Positions 24,801 through 35,864 of a stretch of 64,000 bases of DNA are shown in pieces. Origin of the DNA: Nectonema munidae (taxonomy: Eukaryota; Nematomorpha; Nectonematoida; Nectonematidae); assembly GCA_030549495.1 (NCBI GenBank), contig JAUIRK010000003.1:62001-126000 (forward strand), in the 5' to 3' direction. The notes under the pieces were generated by a model. That model saw only the letters and a list, made by a program, of their open reading frames with translations, ran no database searches and was not told the DNA's origin. A program made the position numbers and the translations under genes. Position 1 is the stretch's first letter, and every line of letters starts with the position of its first letter.

Positions 24801-27800
24801 GATTGATCTAACTATTTTTTAGATTAATTAATTTTGAATATGGATATAAATAAATCATCTACTTCACAATACATTTTGCATTCAAATGATATCGTAAAAA
24901 ACTTTGGTTACTTGGAAATCCTCTTGAAAAATTTAAAGAAAATAATTTGTCAACAGAGGGGATATTATTCATCACTGTTTGGATACGTAGAAAAGCTTTC
25001 AAACAAAATTGTTCATATGAAGAAATGGTTAGTTGTGCTGTCAATAACTCAAGATCAATTTATCCAATTGTGTTAGTTGTTTTGAAAGTGATACTCCTTG
25101 TTATTTACCCGAGCCATCATTAGGATGATGTCTGTTGAAATCATTAGTTAAACTTTGGTTTAAATGTGGATTTTCGCAACATGTTTTGTTAAATAAAAGA
25201 ACTATACGAAAAAGAATGGTTTATCATTTAAAAATGAATATTAGATTATAAAAAACAAGTTCACTAATCTGGAACAATGAAAAAAGTGGGATAAACAAAG
25301 TCAAAAATTTTGTAGTAAATTGTGATAGAGCTTTTAATATTTCTAAGCCAAATATTTGGAATTATATTAAAAATGATAAAAACAGGACTTTAATTCAAAA
25401 ATGAGAAGAAAAGTTTTTGAAGTTGGCATTGAAAGATAAAATTGCAAAAATTGGCAATGAAGATCAAGAAAGGAATACATAAAGAAATGCATAGAAGGGA
25501 AATGATAGAAAATCGTTTTAAAAAAGAAGAAGAAGCAAAGGCATAGAGGTAGAAATTACAGAAGAAAATTATAATATAAAAATATAAAGTTTATAATTAA
25601 ACTACCTCATTTCTTTGTCATTATCATGAATTTTTCATCTTCAAGTACTTCTGATTCTAATTAAGAAGACTTTTCTGACGATGAGGCTTCCATATTTTTA
25701 AAGATTTCACTCCCCAAGAATCTGTTTTATTGAAACCGAAGAGGAAGAAGATGATAATGATGATCAAGAAGTAACAATGGAAAATATAGATGACAGCTTG
25801 TGGGCTCCTGATGGAACGGCATATACTTGGTACTCTCAAAATTCGATTTCTGGTCCAAGTTTGACTCGGAATAGACGTAATCTGGCATCTAAGTCATCTG
25901 GATCTTCAAATGAAGCTACATGCTTGAAAAATCATTACGAAATCTTCAAACTTTTTTTCGACATTTGCCTTAATCAATCAATAATGGAAATGACTAAAAA
26001 AAAGCTGTAAAAAATTACAAGTAGATTTGTTTTTCCTTATTACTTTTTTCATTACTCTATAATTTTAAGTCAATAAATACGAATCAATTGATTTGGCATC
26101 TATTCAGGCTCACAATCAAACGTAGCAACTCAAACTTACTCCTTCAAAACAGAAACTATCACACATTAGTTAGAGTTTACAAAAATGAGGACAATTTTTT
26201 TTGAAACTTTCTTTTCTAGTTCTAAATACTGTATATAAAGATTTGAAAGTAATATTTCTTATTTGAAACGTATGGATCGGTTTTACGTATTTTTATGTTG
26301 AATCATATAATACTTGTTTTGAAGTTTTCATTAAAAACGCAATCTTAAATGGATATTTTCATTCAAATGAGTTTGAAAATCAATAATATTTATTATATTT
26401 ATCGAATCAACTCTAAAACATAATTTAACTGATTTGAGTTTGGATAATGTAAAAGAGTATATACAATTACCAAGGACAAATTGCAACACTAAAGTACAGT
26501 TTTCAAAAACGATGAGACGAATAAGAAACGATAAAAAATCGATGTCCTTAAAAACAAAAATCGTCTTTATTAAATATATAAAATTTGATTCAAAAGAAAG
26601 CTGATGATTATTGTCTTCATAGTTATGTTCGTAAAAGCGTTAAACAGATGCTCGTCTATGCTGCATCCAATCAAAACGCAGCCTTTGATAAAGATTGCAT
26701 TTTTGTACCAATTTACTTATCATCAAATATGTCACTAATTATCTACAAGTGCCATATGAATTAGAGTATCAAAAGTGTATGAATACATTTCTTATTTTGA
26801 ATGATTTTTGTCTTGAATTTTTGTCATAATTACCGCGGACAATCCCACAAAAGGTGAAGTTAGATATTTATCACGAAATGGAATTAATATTAAATCACTA
26901 TTAATTAATAAAAATCTAATTAAATTGCTTGTTATAAGGACCTGGTAGTTGGTAAATCTGTCTAAAACATGCAAAAGTCTGGGAAATAGTCCTCTAGAGT
27001 TCAGCCTGCGTCCTAAATCATTTGCAACCTTTCGTGATTTTGCGTGTCTTCTCGATTTGTTGTAGGATCCCAAATTCCTCTACGTCTCTCTTTCTTTCCA
27101 TTTTCCAAAAGTTTTTTCCGGTGTTCTGCGCTCAACACCTGACATCTACTTCTCTCGAAATCAGGAATGATCGCTCTTTGGAAGACTCCTCCTCTCTGTC
27201 CGTGCTGGTGCACCTCATCTCCCTCTTCCTCAACCGCTTTGACTGGCGAGAGAGGGACTTTCTCAATTTCTTCTTCTTGCACTTGCAATACCACCAGCCC
27301 CACTTGGACACCGACAACAAAACACCATCCCTTGAATTAACCCCCGGCCTCATCTTCTCCAAGATCTACGTCAACTTCTTCTTGGCAGTCTACAACGTGA
27401 TGCACTTTCTTTCCTCATCATCTCCAGCACCTTCCTCCAGTGCTTGCGAAATTGTGAAGAAGTGTTGTGTGGCCATCCTCACCATGAACCAGAAGCCGAA
27501 GGAGCTCAACATCAACACTTCAGACCTTCTCATCCTCTTTGCGTATTCTTCCTTTTAATCTACACATTTTATTCATTCCTTGAAATGTTCGATTTCCTTA
27601 ATTGATAAAGATTCATCCTCACCGATTTTTATGTAGAAGTTCTATACCTTAAAAAATTTGCCCGAAATAGTGCTTGGCAAAGTTCGTTAGCGTTGTTAAA
27701 TTTTTTATTCGCAACAATCCAAGGATCAAATCGGGAAGAGTTAGCAAGCACTTCGACCATTTGCATTTTTCACACAATCTTCGCTGTGCGTCTATGGATG

Positions 27801-30083
27801 ATGATGAATCATGTTTACATTAAACGCCCGCTCTTTATCGATTGCATCTTCATCCTTTACTCCAATTTAAGTCTCTTAAAATGAAATAAAAATTAACTGG
27901 ATGTAAAATAAAGTAAAACGACACAGATAACAAACTAAAGAGAATGTGTTTTTTCAAATAAAAATGAATCTTCTTTCGTTAAAGCTCGCGGCTCAGAATG
28001 AATGATGCGAATGAGCCGAAAACAACCCTTCCACAATAACAAGACAATGTATCAATTTTCTCCAGCAGCACAGAAGGCGCTTCTTTCAATATCAATGACT
28101 TCCTCAAAATTCAACTAAAACCAGAATTACAGGGGATTGATATCGTGGAAAGGCGACTTGCAGTGACTGCAGTCACTGGTTGCTCGATCTATCTGATGCC
28201 ATCCAGCGTTGTTGCATTCGATCAGCTGTACCCGCAATGCTGTCTTTCCGCTGTTCCTCAGTTAGGGCACAGTCTCTACTAACTCTTTTAACATTACAGC
28301 ACACCTTATAAATTTTTTATTTAGAATTAATAAAACGACTCACTTTATTATTATTCATCTAACTAAGTACTAGACTTTGCACAATAAAGAATAAGGAATA
28401 AATGTTTGAAACTTAAAATTTAAAACCTAATTTTTTTTTATATGTTTCTCTATAAATGCGATATTAAATTGGAAACATTTCTAATTTCACTGAAAATGTT
28501 CTTCAAATGATCTCAATGATTGTTTTTTAAATCTTTTCTTTTTTGTTTTCAAAAAATGTTCACTTGTCTCATTTTACAATAATAGTTAAGCGAGTTTTCC
28601 TTTTGCGTAGTTTAATCACTGCACCGTTTTAATTTTATGCATCATGTGTGACACATTTGAGATGAAGTGGTCGAGCTCCTCTTGTTCTTTTTAGTTCTCT
28701 CTTTTTTCTATTAAAGGAAGGTGTTGAGTTTTCCGCTCACGGTTCAAGCAAACGAAGTCTCCAAAGCCCGCTTGGGCGATCTTTTGGACCTGTCCTCCTT
28801 CCTCCCTCCCAAAAAATGTAACTCACGCAGCAAGCAATACATTGCTTTTCTCTTTTCGTAAGAATCTTGCTTTCTTCATTTTACCAATTTTGGGTCATCA
28901 CGGTATTTGTTCCTGAGTTGTCAGTTTTACCCATGTTCTATTTTTCTGTGAAAAATCAACCAAGTTTTTTTGCATTTTCCAAAATAGTTTCTTTAACATT
29001 AAATGTCATTTATTTGCTTGCTTTTAAAGCTCTTTTCATTTCCTAAAATTGTATCCTAACGGCGTGATATGAAAATGACAAGAATGGTCTGAAATTAATC
29101 CATTCAAAATTCTATTTCTTGAATAAAGTTCTTACTGTTTATCCAATCCATTTGCTTAATTGAAAAACTTATTTTGTCTTTTTATTCGCCTAAATTAAAA
29201 AAATGGACCGAAATCGTGGCCTCGTTCTGAGAAATAGGCAGTAGAAATGTCCAGAAGATTTTGCAAATGGGTATTTACACTGATGCCTATTGAAACAGCC
29301 ATCGCAAGAGCCTTTTCTTTTTTTGTCAAACATTGTGCACTATGTTCTTTTTTATACTAAAGTTTACATGCAAATTGTTCTTTTCTTCCTATTTGATATT
29401 GTTTTTTCAAACTTATGCAATAAAGAATTTTTCTACGTACAGACCCACCATTTTGCAGCCATTTTTGAACTTAGGCGAATAAAAATCATGATAAAATTTT
29501 CTTGAATTTGATTGCGAGTTTTTATGCGAATTGAAAGTAACTTTGCAACGGGTAAAAATTAAAGTTCATTTTTACGTTTTCTTCGGATAACATAAATGTG
29601 TCCGCTTTAAGGTATACAAAAACTCGTTTGAGATGAGCATTACTCAGAAATTGGCCTTGTGAAATCAATCGGGTGCGTTTCTTTTTCAATGAATTTTCAT
29701 ATGCTTAAAACAGAGGATTTTTATTTGATGCGTGGCTGTATCTGTTTCGTTGTGCTTGCGAAACAACTGCTGCTGAAATCCAGAAATACGCTCTTTAGTC
29801 AGCGCATTTCGGTAAAATGAGAACTGGTTGCGGATTAGCGTTGTTTTATTTAATGTGGGATGCCGTTTGTGTCTTTTGCAGAATGCTGGCGCTCTTCTGC
29901 GATGAGACCACAACGCAAAACGCGGTGGATTGCGACTTCTTCTTCACTCACTGCCACACCACCAGCTCACAGCCTTTTTTCCAGGAGGAATGTTCAGGCG
30001 GAGTCAGCAAAACCATCATCAACTACGTCATAAACAATCTCGTAGTCACGGCGGAGGCAAGACCATCTGCCCTTTATTTGTAA
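18535..30083 (+). CDS. ZFC3H1: ZFC3H1-like C3H1 zinc-finger protein, 5-exon gene (5' end missing)
   Basis: Exons 18535-18858, 19790-22596, 27066-27542, 28717-28857 and 29882-30083 join with intron phases 0,2,2,2 and give about 1,316 residues with one terminal stop. The protein has an acidic N-terminus (SDDEEPTF, then DEDSELMLLRRIALESR), a polyproline run, a serine-rich disordered part, a coiled coil (about residues 345-470), and a compact zinc finger CPWDLMGFCREPNC...QH at about residue 601, the zf-C3H1 domain of ZFC3H1/Red1 proteins. The rest is helical. In other animals ZFC3H1 links the MTR4 helicase to nuclear poly(A)-binding protein for exosome decay. No start codon is visible in phase, so one or more 5' exons are missing. 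Vertebrate homologues are longer at the C-terminus. Confidence 0.7.
19790..22596 (+). CDS. ZFC3H1: ZFC3H1-like gene, large exon with coiled coil and zinc finger
   Basis: Acceptor TAAGATTTCAG ends at 19789; donor TTTGA^GTAAGG at 22596. The exon is 2,807 nt without a stop, by far the longest open frame here, and clearly GC-richer than the flanking introns. It holds serine-rich disordered sequence, a lysine-rich coiled coil starting LLIKRNKYERAFVYFKSSIL near 20490, the zinc finger near 21265-21315, and a hydrophobic helical part with paired helices towards the end. Confidence 0.85.
23639..23785 (-). repeat. SINE copy in the ZFC3H1-like intron
   Basis: This is the tRNA-derived SINE in reverse orientation. 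It begins GGTAAAGGTACCGTGG (tail end) and includes GGGATCGAATCC (decayed B box on the minus strand) and TATCGAAACCCAGTACCC (head). It differs from the 14576 copy by scattered substitutions only. Confidence 0.8.
25560..26010 (+). pseudogene. piggyBac-like transposase, N-terminal fragment
   Basis: The frame 25777-26010 reads DDSLWAPDGTAYTWYS, a short asparagine/serine-rich part, and then IFKLFFDICLNQSIMEMTKK. This matches the piggyBac N-terminal layout in which an acidic lead and a tryptophan precede F-x-LFFD-x-x-L-x-x-I-V-x-x-TN. The serine/acidic stretch at 25630-25770 would be the N-terminal lead, in broken frames. The rest of the transposase is not seen. Confidence 0.4.
27066..27542 (+). 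CDS. ZFC3H1: ZFC3H1-like gene, third recognised exon
   Basis: Acceptor TTTGTTGTAG ends at 27065; donor TTTGC^GTATTC at 27542. The first base completes the split codon from the previous exon (GA+G). The 477 nt encode a helical, hydrophobic segment (LSIFQKFFPVF, HLISLFLNRFDWRERDFLNF, FSKIYVNFFLAVYNVMHFL), compatible with the helical repeats of this family's C-terminal half. Confidence 0.75.
27543..28716 (+). other. Intron of the ZFC3H1-like gene (1.2 kb)
   Basis: GT at 27543, ending TTCTATTAAAG at 28716. The only notable item is a perfect 18-bp palindrome CAGTGACTGCAGTCACTG at 28161-28178 inside a GC-richer island (28130-28290). No repeat or coding signal was recognised. Confidence 0.55.
28717..28857 (+). 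CDS. ZFC3H1: ZFC3H1-like gene, fourth recognised exon
   Basis: Acceptor TATTAAAG ends at 28716; donor TTTTC^GTAAGA at 28857. The 141 nt keep phase 2 on both sides and encode VLSFPLTVQANEVSKARLGD, DLLDLSSFLPP and SKQYIAFLF. It is too short for a stand-alone open frame and was found by GC content and phase. Confidence 0.65.
28858..29881 (+). other. Intron of the ZFC3H1-like gene (1.0 kb)
   Basis: Starts GTAAGA, ends GTGTCTTTTGCAG. AT-rich with no recognised repeat or coding segment. Confidence 0.55.
29882..30083 (+). CDS. ZFC3H1: ZFC3H1-like gene, last exon with stop
   Basis: Acceptor GTCTTTTGCAG ends at 29881, a strong site; the stop TAA is at 30081-30083. The first base completes the codon TC+A. 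It encodes MLALFCDETTTQNAVDCDFF, a histidine/cysteine-bearing FFTHCHTTSSQPFF part and a final helix TIINYVINNLVVTAEA. A canonical AATAAA is not obvious within the next 250 bp. Confidence 0.65.
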
Positions 30084-30247
30084 TATCTTTACATTTTTCT
30101 TGCGCAAATGAGCCAATTCCAAGTGCAAGTGCCACTTTATTTCAATTTCCAAAAGAATCATTTACAGCTGTGTATAGAACGCACTATTTCACAAGCACAT
30201 TACATATTTGTCTTTTGCGATATTTAATCTTTATCTTTTCTTGTATT

Positions 30248-31120
30248 CATTGAAATCTCGTTGTGTCGAAGTCGGATAAACAGAAATTCGATTGTGTCGA
30301 ACTTTTTCCTTGTCCCCCGGCCACAAGACGCGCTTTTACATGTTAGAATCCATTTTTAACTCAAGTCAAATTTGCTGTCATCGCGATCGCTGCTCTCAGC
30401 TCCCTCACACGAGGAAATAGAGGGCCATACAACACTTTCTTTGGAGGCCAATATAAAATACGCATCGTAGAATACACGCCCATCGTTAGAAATGATAGAA
30501 AACTTTCAAAAAGTGAGTGGGAACGAATCTTAACGATCTTACTTTTGTCATAGTAAAACACCAAAAGGTGATGTAATTGACTTATCTGAAGAGCTTGCGT
30601 TAATTTCGTTATATTACAATTGTGTTAAAAATGAACTACGCTCAAGAAATGAACAGTTCGCGTTGGGCGTCATAACGGCGCGACAATGGGAGCCTGTGCG
30701 TTCTTCCTCAAATTTTTTAGTGCCAATCATTTGAAACTGAGAAATCTAAAATTCTAATTTTCCATTTGTTAAAATTTAAATAAAATGTTTCTTGTATCCT
30801 TTTTTTCTAAATTTATTCCAATAATTAAAATTGTTTAAAATTTGCATCTAATTTTTTTCTTTTATTATTTTGAATATTTTAAATTAAATTGCTTATTTGC
30901 ATATTTGGAAATTATTACTTTTCTATAAAAATTTTATTCAAAGGTTCATTTCCAACAGCGATGCCCAATCTTAAAAATCGCAGCCTACATTTTTCTGACG
31001 AGTGTTTTTAACCTTGTTCAATCATTCCATTTTGACAAAATCTTCCCGAAATTTGACTTCATGCTGTATCCAACTTTTCAAAATTCTGAACCCTGAGCTT
31101 CATATAACGTGATTTCACTG
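30248..31120. mobile_element. Probable non-autonomous pogo/Tigger element
   Basis: The left end (30248 on) reads CATTGAAATCTCGTTGTGTC; the reverse complement of the right end (31120 back) reads CAGTGAAATCACGTTATATG, so about 24 bases match with several changes. TA follows at 31121-31122. The left end also repeats its GTGTCGAA word 30 bases in, as pogo-type termini often do. No transposase frame is present. It lies 165 bp beyond the ZFC3H1-like stop. Confidence 0.45.
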
Positions 31121-32035
31121 TATTATCATCATAAATATAAAATGGAATTTCATAATTTCTCAAAACAAAACAGCATTTTATTGATACCTGTCAGAACTTC
31201 TTTAAATTTGTATAATTACTTTCTATACGTTAACACTTATATTTATAAAAGATATTAATTTTGACAAGTATGAATCAAGAGAACAAGCTTTTCGTGGCAT
31301 AAAAAACCCGCTGTCTGTCTCATTTGTCTTTTATAATATAGTACATTAAAGCGAATCATATATATATATAGTGTAGGTTATATATATTTCCCCAGCTTTT
31401 TCCATTCAAAGTAAAATTACTTTTAGATTAAAAAAGATTTATAAAATGTTAACCTACCTCATTTCGGTAGCGCTATCATGTGGTCTAAGAGAAATGACCT
31501 GAGTGAGTTCCATTTTTAATTCCAGCAAGATGTTTAAATAATTTAAAATAATTTCAAGTTAGCTAGTAGTACTTTTATAAATAAATGATTTTGTGGAAAA
31601 AAAATCTTTTTTTTTTTCAATTTTCAAAAAGTTGCCATTTTTGATTCAAAAATTTTACATCAAAACAAAATTATTATTTTTTTCCAATATACCATCTCAA
31701 AATTACTTATTTTATTTTAATATTTAAAAATTTTGAAAAATATTTATTTTTGATATATTATTTTTGCTTTTATCTATTTTGACCGATTTTTTTGTCAAAA
31801 TTTACAAACTTTAAAAGAAAACTTTATGCGAAATTTTTTTTAAAAATAATTTAAACCATGTATATCTTAAAGAGCATCCTTTTATCCAGATTTTTAATGT
31901 TGTTACGTTTTTTTTAAATTAAAAAAAATTTTTTATAAGCCTTTGAACAATATGCACGATTTTTCTATTTAAAATTATATCTATCATTTTTCCATTTTTT
32001 ATACATCAATTTATAGAGAATTTTATACTGAACAC
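31121..32035. other. AT-rich non-coding interval
   Basis: Very AT-rich with homopolymer runs and an (AT)n tract near 31358-31390. No coding, repeat-family or RNA signal was recognised. Confidence 0.5.
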
Positions 32036-32615
32036 GAGACTCCGTTTAGGCTATCTAGAATCCCGGTACAAATGATCTTTAACCCATTTACGGCCAATGT
32101 TCTTATTTTGGAACATAAGTAATTTCATCTTCGTCTGCTTTTTTAAATGACTTTGAATATAAATCGTCTGCGTTTTTTTAGATATCGTCTGCGTTTTTTT
32201 AGATATCGTCTGCTTTGCTTGGCCTTAAATGGGTTAAGGGGACCTTGATTATTAAAGGTACCAATAAATAATCGTTGAGGAGACCTAGAATCACAGTACC
32301 GACCTTTGGAGGTTATCTACAATCCTTATACCAATGATCTAATAGTGGACCTATATCAATTATAATTAAGGGAACCTAGATTAAAGGTACCAATGATCTT
32401 TGAGAAGATCTAGAATCACAGTTCCAATGATCTTTGGAGGGTATCTAGAATCCCGGTATAAATAATGTTTAAGTGGACCCAAATTAAAGCTACCAATGCT
32501 CTATTAGGAGACCCCAATGATCTTTGGAGGGTATCTAGAATCCTGGTACTAATGATCTTTAAGAAGACCTTGATTAAGGATACCAATGATTTTTGAGGAG
32601 ACCTAGAATCCAATA
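32036..32615. repeat. Degenerate tandem array of an about 65-75 bp unit
   Basis: Words such as ATCTAGAATCCCGGTA, AATGATCTTT(G/A)A, GAGGAGACCTAGAATC and GATTAAAGGTACCAATG recur in a fixed order at 32050-32080, 32270-32400, 32400-32500 and 32500-32610. The units are diverged and have no ORF. One unit is split by the piggyBac-type MITE at 32083-32233. Confidence 0.65.
32083..32233. mobile_element. piggyBac-type MITE, 151 bp, TTAA target duplication
   Basis: The ends are TTAA^CCCATTTACGGCCA and, reverse complemented, TTAA^CCCATTTAAGGCCA; TTAA is present on both sides (32079-32082 and 32234-32237). CCC termini and TTAA targets define piggyBac-type elements. The centre holds a 21-bp tandem repeat (ATCGTCTGCGTTTTTTTAG, about 32161-32213). 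The surrounding array provides the uninterrupted version of the insertion site (AATGATCTTTAAG...GACC). Confidence 0.8.
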
Positions 32616-32764
32616 TTTGGAGCGAAGCGAGAGACGAACAAGCTTATCCTAGTATAGAATAATAATTTCCCCATCTTTGGGTTCTATAAAATTTAGTTGA
32701 GTGTCGCTTATTCACGGTTGTAAAAATGTTAGATCTAGTGCCAGACAAAAGGTTACGTGTTGAC

Positions 32765-33206
32765 TAGGGTTTGCATAAGTATCGAAAATTAGGAACCGTA
32801 CCGATACCGAAAAAACTTACAAAACCGGGAAATCCCGGTTCCAAGGAGATATGACAGCCAAAATATGCATTGACTTTTTTGATTTATTATAAATAGATGT
32901 ACACTTTTTCTTTCTATATCATTATCATTAAAATGGTTCTAGGAGAAAAGTGTGCAAACGACAAATGTGTGCAGCAGAGAAAAAAAAGAAAAACAAACTC
33001 TTTTGTCGTTTGCACACTTTTCTCCGTTTACCATTAAAATGAGATGACAATGAAAAAAAGATTTTATATGAATGAAGTGCAGTAAAGTTTTATGCAAAGA
33101 ATTGCATAGTGGAATAAATCAATTACAACTAAGTTATTCTCGGAACCGGGAATACTTTTCGGTTCCGATACGGTTCCTAAATTTTTAGAACTGGGAGCAA
33201 ACCCTA
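32765..33206. mobile_element. hAT MITE, 442 bp, perfect 8-bp TSD
   Basis: GTGTTGAC is present immediately left (32757-32764) and right (33207-33214). The terminal inverted repeats start TAGGGTTTGC and continue with a shared AGGAACCGTA(C/T)CG block (left 32790-32812, right complement of 33158-33180). An 8-bp TSD and TAGGG ends are hAT features. It contains a nested long hairpin (32941-33026) and no ORF. Confidence 0.85.
32941..33026. repeat. Long hairpin inside the hAT MITE
   Basis: GGAGAAAAGTGTGCAAACGA followed by CAAA on the left is matched without a mismatch by its reverse complement ending at 33026, giving arms of 24 bp around a loop of about 37 bp. The similarity continues imperfectly outwards (ATGGT on the left, ACCAT on the right). 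It could be a nested palindromic element or a transcribed stem-loop. Confidence 0.7.
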
Positions 33207-33322
33207 GTGTTGACCGCATTTGTTGGCATGTTCGTCGAATTGATAGAATTCCTAAAATATAGGACTTTGTATGTCGAGATATTTATTATTGTTAACTTTT
33301 TCGTTCAACTCATTTTTTGGAG

Positions 33323-33365
33323 CAGCGCTTTTCAAACTGGCAGACGCGAACTTTTAAGAAGGGTT
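33323..33365. repeat. hAT-type terminus (CAGCGCTTTTCAAACTGG)
   Basis: The sequence from 33323 starts CAGCGCTTTTCAAACTGG and continues with CGCGAACTTTTAAG, as in the ends of ZBED/Charlie-like hAT elements. It could be the 3' terminus of the minus-strand hAT transposase relic at 34264-35620. The opposite end was not found. Confidence 0.4.
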
Positions 33366-34036
33366 GCGGAAAGGGTTTACCAAAATTCAATTTTATAAAA
33401 AATATTTAAACTTTACTTTCATACTTTTATTCGTAACTTTTTTGATTTGCAATTATCCATATTTCTGTCGTTCAATTTCTTTTCTTTTTCCTCACTACTT
33501 TGCAAAATATTGGATATACACACACATGTTTCTTAAGTGTTAGATCAATTATTTATTGAGTACTTGTTTAAAAGACTCCACTAATCATTGAAACTCCGAT
33601 GCTGTGGCGTGTAATAATACTTGGCCAGTAGTGGTGAAACGATTAATCCAACGAGAATCCTCCTTTTTCAGCCGGACAAACCCATTCTTTTGCTTCATTA
33701 AGATTTAGGTTGCTTTCTCGAATGAAGGATCCGTGATTCAGAAGGATGTGTTGGTGTGGATTTGTGAAGGCGGGCCCGGTTGCAGAAACTTGAACACTGG
33801 CAAGCAGCGAATCTCAGCTTTCAGCTGTTCTCATCTGATCCGATCCTCTTAATATTTGCACTTCCTTCCTCGTATGTAAGTTTGTTATTAATGCAGTGCT
33901 TTTATATTTGTTATTACGTTTCCTCTCTTATCCAATATCGTAGTATTGTGCAGTTTTCATGTTTTATTTTTGCTAATAAAATATTTCTTGATTTAACTCT
34001 TCATGTCTTCTCAATTGGAAAACGCTTACTTTCAAG

Positions 34037-34090
34037 CAGGGCTGGAGAGTGGAAGTTTAAATCTTCGACTCCTACTCTCTTCTTTTAAGA
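34037..34090. repeat. hAT-type MITE terminus (CAGGGCTGG family), second copy
   Basis: CAGGGCTGGAGAGTGGAAG followed by CTTCGACTCCTACTC shares the terminal words of the end at 14299. The partner end was not recognised, and TTTTAAG follows the conserved part. Confidence 0.4.
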
Positions 34091-34263
34091 TTTTATTCTT
34101 AAACTAGCTTACTGTTGCCAATGTTTAACTAACGTTATCAGAATTCATAATAAATAAAAGAAAAGTAACTCTAATAACTGTAGACACATTTATTTACAAC
34201 TATACATTTTTTAAAAATATAAAAGCTTCAGTGATATCAGATTTAAGCGAAACCCTTGAATCA

Positions 34264-35620
34264 TCATTCTTCATTATCTTTAAAAGAGAAAAAAGTCTTT
34301 CTGCAATAATCTGTGTTAGAGAAGGAGGTATTATTTGACACTTCTCTCAATATTTCAGGGTAACTATGGATAATTTTGTGTAATTGTGATTTACTTTTAC
34401 TTTCATACCTCTCTATTTCGTCCAAGGCCTTGTAGAAGTCTTCTTTAAACTTGTTCAATTTCACATTTGCCGTAGTATTTATTTTCTAATTTCATCTTTT
34501 CTAGTTTTTTTTAAACTTTTCGAAAGTTTCACTATCACTCGAAGATGATGAGTGCGACTCTATTCCAGAACCAAAAGACTGATCTATTAGTTTTCGAACA
34601 TAAATTTAATGTTCTTTTCATTTCTACAGCAAGATTACAGAGAGATGATTTTGCTCTATTACATTGCCTTTCATCATCTAATAATATCCTGTTTTTAGGA
34701 TCAAGAAAAATTGAAGCCGGTAAAATATCTAAGAGTTGTGGTTCTCTTCTTTCATCGATTTTACAATAGCTTTTGCAATCAAACCTTCTTTCTTCCTAAG
34801 GTTAAAATCAATTTTTCCATTCCAACAAAAACTCACCAGCTGTCAAATATTCAAATTGTAGTTTTTTGTGGCTAAATAGGATACAGTCGGATTATCAATA
34901 CATCAACTACTGCTTTTATTTCAACCAACCTCTTTGCCATCAAATAACTGCTTCCCCAACGAGTAGCTCAATAATAGGGGCAATTTTCGGAGTTCTTGTT
35001 GCAATAGCTATATCTTCCAATCAGATTCGCCGCATGTGAATCTTTTAGGCCCTTTCTTACCATTAGCTGTAATGTATGAACTGCGCAGCGCATGTATCTG
35101 ATTTGGCAAATTTTAGAAGCTTCTTCAGCCACATTATCAAGGATTTCATCTGTTATACATTTGTTCTTTCATATTACATATATTATAATTGTCTTCGCAT
35201 GCGTTCAACTACTCTATAATTTTAATCAAATTTGAGGATAATTGTAATCAGTACCAATGCATAATTATGCATAAAAACTGCCAATAAAAATATCTTTGTT
35301 TTTTTAATATTATATTCTTCTAGATTCTAGAACTTCTTCAACCAAATCTGAAGATGATTGCTGTCATGATTTGCTTTAGTGTCTTTCACTGCCAAAGTTT
35401 TTGTATCAATCTTACCATCAATTTTACAATATCGTAGATTCATAGCAAAGTAACTAACTCGATGCCTTGTTGCTGGATCCATTTTTAAAAAAACATATCG
35501 ACCTGATAAATCTTTCCTCAATTCTTTTTTTTATAACCATTCTCCCAATATTATATTATGCCTTTCTAAGGAAACGCCAAACTTTTTTGCTACTTTCTCA
35601 TTGAGCTGAAACGGTGTTGT
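34264..35620 (-). pseudogene. hAT-like transposase, broken
   Basis: On the minus strand the pieces run in hAT order. Frame 35521-35327 has FLKMDPATRHRVSYFAMNLR and TKTLAVKDTKANH (core RNase H-like region). Around 35100-34900 are CAVHTLQLMVRKGLKDSH and TRWGSSYLMAKRLVEIK (the CxxH and TRWxSxYxM blocks). Around 34700 is LPASIFLDPKNRILL (the LDP block). Frame 34464-34264 would precede the dimerisation end. Stops and frameshifts separate every block. Confidence 0.7.
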
Positions 35621-35864
35621 TACGGATAATGAGGATATTGACGAAAATAACATGCTTGATATTTTTCCAACTGTGGAGAGATTGAACTTGATTTTCTAGA
35701 CGCTGAACAAAACAAAGTTGTTAGTTGTAAATAGCAAAATAAAGAAAATATATTTGCTAAAGAATTAACTTTCCATTCTGATATTGAAAGATGCCAAAGT
35801 TCCGAACTCTATTCAAATCTAGAACTTATCGATATTTTTTCCAAGAGAATAGAATAGTAAAATT

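Larger units (their letters stand above)
22597..27065 (+). other. Intron of the ZFC3H1-like gene (4.5 kb) with transposon debris
   Basis: The intron starts GTAAGG and ends TTGTTGTAG. It contains a SINE (23639-23785) and a probable piggyBac N-terminal fragment (25560-26010). Between 24830 and 25560 short, lysine-rich open pieces may be further transposon debris but are not recognised. The parts 22600-23630 and 26030-27060 show nothing beyond AT-rich sequence. Confidence 0.6.

Noticed and set aside
28161-28178. Perfect 18-bp palindrome CAGTGACTGCAGTCACTG
   Set aside because: Single and short, inside an intron, without a repeated context; could be chance.
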